From: Desulfomonile tiedjei
GTDB lineage: Bacteria > Desulfobacterota > Desulfomonilia > Desulfomonilales > Desulfomonilaceae
Reading direction: 5' to 3'
NCBI GenBank assembly: GCA_020718965.1
Contig: DYRE01000138.1
Location: 1-6,209, forward strand
DNA length: 6,209 nucleotides
Shown here: positions 1-6,171 of the stretch, in pieces
How the letters are laid out: each line of letters begins with the position of its first letter
How positions within the stretch are numbered: position 1 is the first letter of the stretch
Notes under the pieces: generated by a model
Told to the model about the DNA's origin: nothing
Seen by the model: the letters and a program-made list of their open reading frames with translations, nothing else
The model's database searches: none
Made by a program: the position numbers and the translations under genes

Positions 1-103
1 GTTTTGGGCATGCTGTAAAATCATTTATATATCACACAGCAACTGCTTGTTACCTGTCCCACCCATCCAAGAGACAACATCAAAATAATCCTGGTCTGTA
101 TCA

Positions 104-994
104 CTACTTAGGATGAGGGCCCGTCTGAACTACTAATGATTTTAAAGTCGAACCATTTTGGAGAACTTTTCCAAGAAACATGATTAATTTTTCAAAACTC
201 GAAGCCAGGGCGGGGTTCTGCCAGGCTACCGACCCTCCCTTGTTCAGATCATAATAAAGATTGAACATGTGTCTTTCGCCGGGATAAATGTAGCACTCGT
301 AATCCTTGTGCGCCGAGTCGAGTTCACACGCCAACTGGCGAGCGTATTTTACATCATACACACCGTCCTTCTCGCCATGAAAAATCAATACGGGTGGCAA
401 CTTAGAGGGTTCGTAGGGTAAAATCCACGGCCAGCCACCGTTGTTCCAAACAACGCACTTTAGTTTCTTGTTACCGCTGGCGCTGGCCAAGGCGGCATTC
501 GCTGACTGTGAAAATCCTGACACCCCAACGCGGCGACGGTCCACCTCAGGGAGATTCCCCAGGTAATTCACCGCACTTTTGATATTGTCCACATACCATT
601 CGTGACTGAGGGCAAGTCTGGCGGCAATAGTCAGGTGGTTGGTCCAGGCCCAGATCTGATAGGGGATCTTCCTCCAGGTATCATGACCAGGCGTAAGGGA
701 CTGAGGAAAATTTGTAGCGTCAATGAGCAGAACCGCAAAGTTGCTCTCCGCCAGCTTTCTGCAATACCAGTGATACTGATCCAGCTTCAGACCGCCGACG
801 TTCGCCGCCACCAGGATGCCTGGAATGGGCGGAGAAATGGGCTGTTCCGGTCTAAAATATCGACCCGGCATGCTGTCCCCTTCAGAAACAGGGATACAAA
901 CCTGACGCTCCGCGGCAGAAGAAACAGTACCCCAGAAACCAAACAACAGGGTAAACAAGACTAGAATCTTAAAAATACGGCACGAAAGTTTCAT
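104..994 (-). CDS. Exported alpha/beta hydrolase, dienelactone-hydrolase-like
   Basis: Predicted periplasmic or secreted serine hydrolase of 296 residues; the substrate cannot be told from sequence. An N-terminal Sec signal peptide is visible (K2 and R6, then a hydrophobic stretch at about 8-22) with a likely cleavage after S-S-A-A at residue 28. The core has the alpha/beta-hydrolase order: a strand P-G-I-L-V-A at about 58-63, the nucleophile elbow G-V-S-G-F-S-Q-S with Ser162, the acid in F-H-G-E-K-D (Asp210), and the base in Y-P-G-E-R-H-M-F (His242). The triad is therefore Ser162-Asp210-His242. The last two motifs are typical of the dienelactone hydrolase/prolyl-oligopeptidase-like group. 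The elbow reads G-x-S-x-S instead of G-x-S-x-G. I chose the ATG at 994 because AAGAG lies 7 nt upstream; a TTG at 1000 in the same frame would sit only 1 nt from it. The gene follows the efflux operon after 279 nt and probably has its own promoter. The fold assignment is firm; the name is tentative. Confidence 0.85.
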   Translation of the reverse strand: MKLSCRIFKILVLFTLLFGFWGTVSSAAERQVCIPVSEGDSMPGRYFRPEQPISPPIPGILVAANVGGLKLDQYHWYCRKLAESNFAVLLIDATNFPQSLTPGHDTWRKIPYQIWAWTNHLTIAARLALSHEWYVDNIKSAVNYLGNLPEVDRRRVGVSGFSQSANAALASASGNKKLKCVVWNNGGWPWILPYEPSKLPPVLIFHGEKDGVYDVKYARQLACELDSAHKDYECYIYPGERHMFNLYYDLNKGGSVAWQNPALASSFEKLIMFLGKVLQNGSTLKSLVVQTGPHPK

Positions 995-1001
995 AGGCAA
1001 A

Positions 1002-1006
1002 CTCTT
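1002..1006 (-). promoter_or_regulatory. Ribosome binding site of the hydrolase gene
   Basis: AAGAG on the minus strand, 7 nt before the ATG at 994. This spacing suits the ATG and rules against the in-frame TTG two codons earlier, so it decides the start. Confidence 0.6.
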
Positions 1007-1024
1007 GTTTGAGAATCACCCCAG

Positions 1025-1070
1025 ATCATATCAGTAACTAATGTTAACAGGATGATAATCTGAAAGTCAA
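1025..1070 (-). promoter_or_regulatory. Candidate promoter(s) of the hydrolase gene
   Basis: Two overlapping possibilities are visible. The first is an extended -10, TGA-TATGAT (hexamer at 1030-1025, 5 of 6 matches to TATAAT), which has no good -35; it would start transcription near 1018 and give a leader of about 24 nt. The second is TTGACT (1070-1065, 5 of 6 matches) followed after 18 nt by TAACAT (1046-1041, 4 of 6). A weak inverted repeat, CAGAT/ATCTG (1022-1026 and 1058-1062), spans the region. Neither promoter is certain. Their presence suggests the hydrolase need not depend on read-through from the pump operon. Confidence 0.35.
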
Positions 1071-1081
1071 ATCTTATATTA

Positions 1082-1124
1082 CCAATTTAGGTCTTGAAAA
1101 TTGATAGGTAAACCCCTAAACTGG
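1082..1124 (-). terminator. Stem-loop between RND gene and hydrolase, possible terminator
   Basis: CCAATTTAGG (1082-1091) and CCTAAACTGG (1115-1124) are complementary at 9 of 10 positions, with a 23-nt loop. In minus-strand RNA the odd position becomes a G-U pair, so all ten positions can pair; in plus-strand RNA it would be an A-C mismatch. No U-tract follows the stem, so a classical intrinsic terminator is not supported. It could end or stabilise the pump transcript, or be chance in AT-rich sequence. Confidence 0.3.
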
Positions 1125-1138
1125 ATTTATTATTGATC

Positions 1139-1175
1139 GAAGCTTACTCGCTGAATCTGAATCGAGATTAGCTTC
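1139..1175 (-). repeat. Bulged inverted repeat downstream of the RND gene
   Basis: GAAGCT (1139-1144) pairs with AGCTTC (1170-1175), and directly inside it AATCT (1154-1158) pairs with AGATT (1165-1169). This gives an 11-bp stem with a 9-nt bulge on one side and a 6-nt loop. It lies about 100 nt past the RND stop codon and has no T-run on either side. Role unknown; possibly an mRNA 3' structure. Confidence 0.3.
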
Positions 1176-1273
1176 CAACCAACTGATTACCAACAATTCT
1201 AACTCAACACCTGATTGGGTTGACGAAAATTCCTCTGAATATTTGATCCATTTGCAAGCCTTCTTCTCTATCA

Positions 1274-4200
1274 CTAGGACGAGATGTTTTGATGTTCCTC
1301 TTCCGGTTTCAACGGCGAATCTCCATAATGTTTTCGACCTTGCATGAGGACATAAAGAACCGGGATGAAAAAAATCCCAAGCAAAGTTACTCCCAGCATG
1401 CCTGAAAATACCGCAGTGCCTACTGACCGACGACTGACAGCCCCCGCCCCCGTTGCGACGACAAGTGGATAAACTCCTAGAATAAAGGCGAACGACGTCA
1501 TGATAATGGGCCTGAAACGAATTTTAGCTCCAGCTACGGCCGCATCGAGAAGTTTCATTCCTTTTGCTCGTTCATCTCTAACGAACTCAACTATAAGTAT
1601 GGCATTCTTGGCCGCAAGGGCCACGAGAAGAACCAGCCCCACCTGAGTGTAGATATTGTTGTCCATACCCGTGACAATCAATCCCAGAGCCGCTCCCAGT
1701 ACGGCTAGTGGGACAGTAAGAACAACAGATATTGGATCAGCCCAGCTTTCATAAAGAGCCGCCAGAATGAGAATCACTATAAGGATCGCCATAACAAATG
1801 TTATTGCGCCCTTACCGGCAGCCTTTTTTTCCTGGAAGGCCATGTTCGTCCATTCATAGCTCATTCCTGGCGGAAGTGTCTGCTGGGCTAATTCTTCCAT
1901 AGCATCGAGGGCCTGTCCAGAACTGTATCCCTGCGCAGGCTCGCCCATCACCTTTGCTGTAGGAAACATATTGTACCTGTCAACCCTCATCGGACCTACA
2001 TCATACCGAGCGCTCAATATAGTGCCAAGAGGTATCATGGCCCCTTCAAGATTTCGGACAAACAGCCTCGAAATGTCTTCTGGCTTTCTTCTAAAAAGGC
2101 TTTCAGCCTGTACATTTACCTGCCAGGTTCTGCTGAATTTGTTAAAATCATTGACATAGTTGGAACCAAGATATGTGTGAAGCGTATCGAAAACACTTTG
2201 TATAGGAATTTTCAGAGTCATTAACTGAGTTCTGTCTATATCCAAAAAAATATTGGGATACGAGGCTCTAAAAGTTGCGTGGACTGACTGGAGATCGGGC
2301 TGGGAGTTTGCCGCTAGAGCGAGTTGAGTCCCGGCCCGCTCAAGAGCTTCAAAACCCAGAGACGCCTTGTCGAGTAACTGCATCTCAAATCCCCCTCCGG
2401 TCCCCAACCCTAGAATTGGCGGGAAAGTGAATGGAAAAACTATTCCCTCCTGAATTTTATTGAACTCTTCGGCCAGCTTCTTCATTATGACGTCCCGGCC
2501 CAAGCCTTGCCTGTCCCTTTCATCCCAGGGCTTAAGAGGTATGAGCACTGTGGCCAGGTTGGATCTCGCAGCGTCAATAGTTGAAAAACCAACTAGAGCG
2601 CACCAGGAATTAATCCCGGGGGTCTTTTCAATTATTCCGGCAACTCTGTGAACTACATCGGTCGTGCGTTCAAGGCTGGCTCCATCCGGCAGTTGAACGT
2701 TAACCAAGACTAGCCCATCATCTTCAAGTGGCAGAAAACCGACCGGAACCTTCATAAGGCTAAAACCACTCAGCCCAACAATTGCAATGAAAATGAAAGT
2801 CGATATGATTACGCGACGAACACTTATCGATACGATTTTCGAATAGGAATTAGTAAGTGACAGAAAATAGCTGTTAAATTTTGTAAAGAACCAGTTTTTG
2901 GGGCGTTCCTCCTTACTCAACATCAGTGCGCAAAGAGCTGGGCTCAGAGTAAGGGCGTTCACGGCGCTAAAAAGCACCGTGACGGCGATAGTCAATGAGA
3001 ACTGCCTGAAAAGCTCGCCCGTGATACCACCAAGAAATGCTGGGGGAAGAAAAACAGCCATGAGCACGCAAGTGATCCCCACTATAGCGCCTGTTATTTC
3101 CTCCATTGCTCTAATAGCCGCTTCCTTTGGGGAAAGACCAAATTCGGCCATGTTACGCTCTACATTTTCAACGACCACAATCGCGTCATCGACAACGAGA
3201 CCGATCGCTAGAACCAGTCCAAAAAGGGTGATCATATTTATTGAAAACCCGACTAGGGACATCACGGCAAATGTTCCTATGAGGGATACGGGAATCGTAA
3301 TCACTGGTATGATCGTCGCCCGCCAATTCTGAAGGAAGATGAATACCACCAGGATAACTAGCAAGAAAGCCTCCAGAAGAGTTACTACAACTTCTTTTAC
3401 CGAGGCTCGAACAAAATCCGCAACTTCGTAGACTATTTGATGCTCCAGCCCTGTGGGAAAATCCTTCCTCAGTTCATCTATGGCGGCATGAATCTGTTTG
3501 GTAACATCCATCGCGTTGGAACCGGGTGACTGGTAGATCATCATTGTGGCAGAAGGTTTCCCCTGATAAAATGACAAAAAATCATACGCCTTGCCCCCCA
3601 GTTCTACTTGGGCAACGTCCTTAACTCTAACTACGCGAGTCCCTTGGCCGGTCTTGACTATAATTTCCTCAAACTGTTTCGGATCTGCAAGGCGTCCAAG
3701 GGTATTGACTGAAAGCTGGAGCATTTGGCCTTTGGGAACAGGAGGTTGACCAAGTTGACCTGCGGCAACCTGAACGTTCTGGTTCTTGATTGCGTTGACT
3801 ACATCCTCAACCGTGAGATTCCGGGATTCCAGTTTGTCAGCGTCCAGCCACACTCTCATCGAGTAATCCTTGCTAGGATAGAGATTGATATTTCCCACCC
3901 CGGAAATGCGGCTTAGAACGTCCTTGATATATATGGTTACGTAATTTGTTACAAAAAGGTCATCGTATTTGCCATCAGGCGAATAGACCGTCATAATCAT
4001 GACAAGGGAACTGGATACCTTCTTGGTTGTAACACCCTGACGCTGAACCTGCTCGGGCAATTGGGCCATCGCCGCTGAGACGCGATTCTGGGTGAGGACC
4101 GTGTCCATGTCGATGTTCGTTCCCAAGGCAAATGTTACATTGAGAGTGTAAGATCCATCCGCAGCGCTCTGGCTCGACATGTAGAGCATGTTGTCAACGC

Positions 4201-4414
4201 CATTGACCTGCTGCTCAATAGGGGCAGCGACTGTCTCGGCTATTACAGTCGGGTCGGCTCCAGGATAAGAGGCGGTTACCTGAACTTCTGGGGGGACTAT
4301 GTCGGGATATTGGGCTATAGGAAGCACAAAGATGGACATACTTCCAATGAGCACTATCAGGATTGAGATGACGGATGCAAATATTGGTCTATTAATAAAA
4401 AAACGGCTCAACAT
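1274..4414 (-). CDS. RND efflux transporter permease subunit, AcrB/MexF-type (HAE-1 family)
   Basis: Inner-membrane proton/drug antiporter of a tripartite efflux pump, working as a homotrimer. The 1046 residues match the full family length (AcrB is 1049). It begins with the family's typical start (F-F-I-N-R-P-I-F). About 12 membrane segments are visible: TM1 at 10-30, TM2-6 between about 340 and 495, TM7 near 536-553, and TM8-12 between about 870 and 1022. Two large periplasmic porter/docking loops lie between TM1 and TM2 and between TM7 and TM8. The proton-relay residues are present: Asp409 and Asp410 in G-L-V-V-D-D-A-I, Lys936 in A-A-K-N-A-I-L and Arg968 in R-F-R-P. The switch-loop region reads G-F-S-T-I-D (609-614), unlike AcrB's G-F-G-F-A-G. 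The start at ATG 4414 has GGAG 8 nt upstream. It follows the adaptor gene by 13 nt, so the two are co-transcribed. No break or frameshift is seen. The substrate range is not predictable, so I give no symbol. Confidence 0.97.
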   Translation of the reverse strand: MLSRFFINRPIFASVISILIVLIGSMSIFVLPIAQYPDIVPPEVQVTASYPGADPTVIAETVAAPIEQQVNGVDNMLYMSSQSAADGSYTLNVTFALGTNIDMDTVLTQNRVSAAMAQLPEQVQRQGVTTKKVSSSLVMIMTVYSPDGKYDDLFVTNYVTIYIKDVLSRISGVGNINLYPSKDYSMRVWLDADKLESRNLTVEDVVNAIKNQNVQVAAGQLGQPPVPKGQMLQLSVNTLGRLADPKQFEEIIVKTGQGTRVVRVKDVAQVELGGKAYDFLSFYQGKPSATMMIYQSPGSNAMDVTKQIHAAIDELRKDFPTGLEHQIVYEVADFVRASVKEVVVTLLEAFLLVILVVFIFLQNWRATIIPVITIPVSLIGTFAVMSLVGFSINMITLFGLVLAIGLVVDDAIVVVENVERNMAEFGLSPKEAAIRAMEEITGAIVGITCVLMAVFLPPAFLGGITGELFRQFSLTIAVTVLFSAVNALTLSPALCALMLSKEERPKNWFFTKFNSYFLSLTNSYSKIVSISVRRVIISTFIFIAIVGLSGFSLMKVPVGFLPLEDDGLVLVNVQLPDGASLERTTDVVHRVAGIIEKTPGINSWCALVGFSTIDAARSNLATVLIPLKPWDERDRQGLGRDVIMKKLAEEFNKIQEGIVFPFTFPPILGLGTGGGFEMQLLDKASLGFEALERAGTQLALAANSQPDLQSVHATFRASYPNIFLDIDRTQLMTLKIPIQSVFDTLHTYLGSNYVNDFNKFSRTWQVNVQAESLFRRKPEDISRLFVRNLEGAMIPLGTILSARYDVGPMRVDRYNMFPTAKVMGEPAQGYSSGQALDAMEELAQQTLPPGMSYEWTNMAFQEKKAAGKGAITFVMAILIVILILAALYESWADPISVVLTVPLAVLGAALGLIVTGMDNNIYTQVGLVLLVALAAKNAILIVEFVRDERAKGMKLLDAAVAGAKIRFRPIIMTSFAFILGVYPLVVATGAGAVSRRSVGTAVFSGMLGVTLLGIFFIPVLYVLMQGRKHYGDSPLKPEEEHQNISS

Positions 4415-4422
4415 GAGTCGAT

Positions 4423-4426
4423 CTCC
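4423..4426 (-). promoter_or_regulatory. Ribosome binding site of the RND gene
   Basis: GGAG, 8 nt before the RND ATG, fully inside the 13-nt gap after the adaptor stop codon. It supports both the chosen RND start and co-transcription with independent re-initiation. Confidence 0.7.
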
Positions 4427-4427
4427 A

Positions 4428-5615
4428 CTACTTTGAGAACGCGGGCCCCTCGGTTCCAGGCTTAGGATCTGATTGTTTCTGGGCAGTGGCCTTTTGAGGA
4501 ATAACCTTGCCCCCTGGTCGCGCCCGCTGAATGCCGTTCACAATTACCCATTCATCTTTATTGAGACCTTCCTCAATTACGGTAAGAGCGCCGACAACTT
4601 GACCCATTTTTACCAGTTTTTGCTCGACCACGTTGTCCTTGTTCACAGCCATGACATAGGAGCCGGCCTGAGAAAAACCGATCGCGGTTTCAGGAACGAG
4701 AAGAGCCTTCCTTTTCCCAACAGGAACGCGTACCCTACCAAACATTCCAGGCATTAGTTTTCCCTGGTCATTCGGAAATATTGCGCGTGCCTGTAGTGTG
4801 CCCGTCTTGGGATCAAGTTGTGGATCCCAGAAGTCTATGAAACCCTTGTGTGAGAAATCATTTTCATTGCTCAGAGCCAGAAAGGCCGGTATATCCGTCG
4901 ATCTCGTTGTGGCCTTTAGATTTTCAGGCGTGGCAACGTTCAATAGTCTCAGTACATCCCGCTCGCTGAGATTGAAATAAACATAGATTGAATCGTCGTT
5001 TACAATCTGAGTTAGCAGAGTCTCATTGGAGGCTCCAACCAGATTGCCCACATCAACGAGATTGCGACTAACCCTACCATCTATTGGCGCCGTAACCCGG
5101 CAGTATTCAAGGTCCAATTTTGCCTTTGCCAGGTCAGCTTCGGAGATACCCACATGGGCTATGGCAACACCTTCATCAGCTTTCTGCTCATCATACTTTA
5201 GCTGGCTGATCGACCCGGTGGCTAATAGTTCCGCTGCACGCCTTAAATTGGTTTCACGAAGGACTTCTTCAGCTTGTTTACCCTTAAGTTGAGCCTCGTA
5301 AAGGTCTACTTGAGCTTTAAACATTCTGGGATCGATCGTGAAAAGAAGGTCATCCTTCTTAACTTTCTGGCCCGGAGTGAAATTCACGCTTTCAAGCCAT
5401 CCCTTGACTCGGGCCCTAACATCTACAGACAGAATGGCGGCTGTAGTCCCGGATAACTCAAGATAATCAGTCACTTCGTTCTCTACGGGGAGACTGATGG
5501 TAACTTCAGGCGCAGGTAATTCCCTTGCGTGGCGCTTGTTATCGCATCCAACAACGACTAGGCATAAAATACATAGAAAAAGGATACCAGATCTAAATTC
5601 GTGTGGCGTTTGCAT
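4428..5615 (-). CDS. Efflux RND periplasmic adaptor (membrane fusion) lipoprotein, AcrA/MexA-type
   Basis: Periplasmic adaptor that links the RND permease to an outer-membrane channel; 395 residues, close to AcrA (397). From the ATG at 5615 it has a lipoprotein signal peptide: Arg8, a hydrophobic core at 11-22, and the lipobox V-V-G-C with Cys24 as lipidation site. Asp25 at +2 is the inner-membrane retention signal known from E. coli and fits an adaptor. Then follow a first lipoyl half (about 64-100, V-R-A-R-V-K-G-W-L to F-T-I-D-P), an alpha-helical hairpin (about 98-167), a second lipoyl half with V-T-A-P-I-D-G-R-V (174-182), a beta-barrel (about 205-300) and a membrane-proximal domain (about 303-372), ending in a polar Lys/Pro-rich tail. 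A GTG at 5648 in frame would add 11 residues (406 in all). I prefer the ATG because it gives a normal signal peptide and has GGGGG 7 nt upstream. First gene of the pump operon. Confidence 0.93.
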   Translation of the reverse strand: MQTPHEFRSGILFLCILCLVVVGCDNKRHARELPAPEVTISLPVENEVTDYLELSGTTAAILSVDVRARVKGWLESVNFTPGQKVKKDDLLFTIDPRMFKAQVDLYEAQLKGKQAEEVLRETNLRRAAELLATGSISQLKYDEQKADEGVAIAHVGISEADLAKAKLDLEYCRVTAPIDGRVSRNLVDVGNLVGASNETLLTQIVNDDSIYVYFNLSERDVLRLLNVATPENLKATTRSTDIPAFLALSNENDFSHKGFIDFWDPQLDPKTGTLQARAIFPNDQGKLMPGMFGRVRVPVGKRKALLVPETAIGFSQAGSYVMAVNKDNVVEQKLVKMGQVVGALTVIEEGLNKDEWVIVNGIQRARPGGKVIPQKATAQKQSDPKPGTEGPAFSK

Positions 5616-5622
5616 TGACAGA

Positions 5623-5627
5623 CCCCC
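5623..5627 (-). promoter_or_regulatory. Ribosome binding site deciding the adaptor start
   Basis: ACGGGGG on the minus strand ends 7 nt before the ATG at 5615. The alternative GTG at 5648 has GAGAGG only about 3 nt upstream, which is too close for normal initiation. This favours the ATG, though the match to AGGAGG is only partial. Confidence 0.45.
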
Positions 5628-5644
5628 GTCCAAAGGCCCGGATC

Positions 5645-5689
5645 TCACCCCCCTCTCGGGAAAAACCGGTTGTCAAAAACCAGAATCAT
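5645..5689 (-). CDS. Possible 14-residue upstream ORF in the pump leader
   Basis: Reading from ATG 5689, the frame encodes M-I-L-V-F-D-N-R-F-F-P-R-G-G and stops at TGA (5647-5645). The stop overlaps the alternative adaptor GTG (5648-5646) in a GTGA arrangement, the pattern of translational coupling. No Shine-Dalgarno sequence is visible before its ATG, and an ORF this short in a leader is easily due to chance. It sits between the predicted transcription start (about 5714) and the adaptor start. A leader peptide is possible but weakly supported. Confidence 0.2.
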   Translation of the reverse strand: MILVFDNRFFPRGG

Positions 5690-5720
5690 GGTCGCACAGA
5701 ATAATCGAAGAATTGTTTTT

Positions 5721-5749
5721 ATTATAGCAGACTGCTTGTATGATCTCGA
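5721..5749 (-). promoter_or_regulatory. Promoter of the efflux operon
   Basis: A perfect -10, TATAAT (5726-5721), is preceded by TGC, making an extended -10. A -35-like TCGAGA (5749-5744, 4 of 6 matches to TTGACA) lies exactly 17 nt upstream. Transcription should start near 5714 and leave a leader of about 100 nt before the adaptor ATG. It looks like a sigma-70-type promoter whose weak -35 is offset by the extended -10. Confidence 0.65.
5726..5736. promoter_or_regulatory. Palindrome in the efflux promoter, candidate operator
   Basis: AGCAG-A-CTGCT is a perfect 5-1-5 inverted repeat that sits in the promoter spacer and overlaps the first base of the -10. A repressor bound there would block RNA polymerase, as TetR- and MarR-type repressors do at many efflux promoters. 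No regulator gene is present in the window, and an 11-bp palindrome can arise by chance, so this is only a candidate. Confidence 0.3.
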
Positions 5750-5824
5750 CTCTTTTTTCGGAGAGCAGTTGGGCCATCATAAAGCAATGGAATTTAACAG
5801 GCTCGATTTTCAATGACATATTCG

Positions 5825-5846
5825 CGACCGAGAAAACAATCGGTCG
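5825..5846 (-). terminator. Hairpin just after the smr stop, candidate terminator
   Basis: CGACCGA (5825-5831) and TCGGTCG (5840-5846) form a perfect 7-bp GC-rich stem with an 8-nt loop, starting 2 nt past the stop codon of the Smr gene. In the transcript it is followed by CGAAUAUG, not a U-tract, so it is not a canonical intrinsic terminator. It could still end or protect the Smr mRNA and separate it from the efflux promoter about 75 nt further on. Confidence 0.45.
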
Positions 5847-5848
5847 GG

Positions 5849-6163
5849 TTAGCCTCTTTTAAGTTTTACCAATACTGCGCCCCAGCCACCGGCGTCTTCT
5901 GGGGCCTGACCATAACCTTGGACCGATTTATTCCGGGCCAAAATAGAATAAACACGCTTCTTGAGTATGCCTTTTCCTTTACCATGTATAATTCGAATTT
6001 CTAACACGTCTGCCTGCACGCAGGCCTCAATATAGTCATCGATAAGATTGTTGAGTTCTCGAGGGAGAAACGTGTGGAGATCAAGGACCCCATCAATGGG
6101 CATAATGATTGGCGCTTCTTCGCAGGCTGTAAGCTCGTTGTCATTGTCGAGTTTGATGGTCAT
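5849..6163 (-). CDS. Stand-alone Smr-domain protein
   Basis: A 104-residue cytoplasmic protein that is almost entirely one Smr (small MutS-related) domain. Visible motifs are L-D-L-H at 27-30, H-G-K-G-K-G at 60-65 and G-G-W-G-A at 92-96, the three conserved blocks of the family. Smr domains bind nucleic acid and many are nucleases; E. coli SmrB cuts mRNA at collided ribosomes, and the D-L-H motif is needed there. For short stand-alone versions like this one the role is unknown, so nuclease activity is an inference. The first 20 residues are acidic and outside the domain. The ATG at 6163 is the furthest possible start because an in-frame TAA lies 9 nt upstream, but it has no real ribosome binding site. 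The Met at residue 21 (ATG at 6103, AAGAAG 11 nt upstream) is an alternative that keeps the whole domain. No link to the efflux genes is evident. Confidence 0.9.
   Translation of the reverse strand: MTIKLDNDNELTACEEAPIIMPIDGVLDLHTFLPRELNNLIDDYIEACVQADVLEIRIIHGKGKGILKKRVYSILARNKSVQGYGQAPEDAGGWGAVLVKLKRG
5879..5905. repeat. Inverted repeat inside the 3' end of the smr gene
   Basis: GCCCCAG (5879-5885) and CTGGGGC (5899-5905) form a perfect 7-bp stem with a 13-nt loop. It lies over the codons for the A-P-E-D-A-G-G-W-G-A block. It may only reflect codon choice in that conserved motif, but with the hairpin at 5825-5846 it gives two strong stems in about 80 nt at the gene end. Confidence 0.4.
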
Positions 6164-6171
6164 CTCATATT

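Noticed and set aside
1..103. Search for a terminator after the hydrolase
   Set aside because: Only short imperfect repeats (for example around GCA/TGC at 38-48, with a 2-nt loop) were seen, with no U-tract placed to make a terminator.
602..964. 120-codon open frame on the plus strand
   Set aside because: It lies entirely antisense to the hydrolase gene, whose catalytic motifs are clear. The translation is Arg-rich with no recognisable domain, as expected of a shadow frame.
2898..3332. 144-codon open frame on the plus strand
   Set aside because: It is antisense to the membrane-domain part of the RND gene, including the Asp-Asp relay region. Its Ile/Thr/Ser/Arg-rich composition is a by-product of the opposite strand's hydrophobic codons.
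5026..5292. 88-codon open frame on the plus strand, and similar plus-strand frames within 4473-5727
   Set aside because: They are antisense to the adaptor gene or its leader, have low-complexity Ser/Arg/Leu composition, and resemble no family I recognise.
5752..5757. T6 run on the plus strand as a terminator tail
   Set aside because: No stem-loop precedes it on the plus strand and no plus-strand gene ends there; on the minus strand it reads as an A-run upstream of the efflux promoter.
5813..6004. 63-codon plus-strand frame over the smr gene end
   Set aside because: It overlaps the conserved G-G-W-G block of the Smr gene in antisense, with no plausible product of its own.
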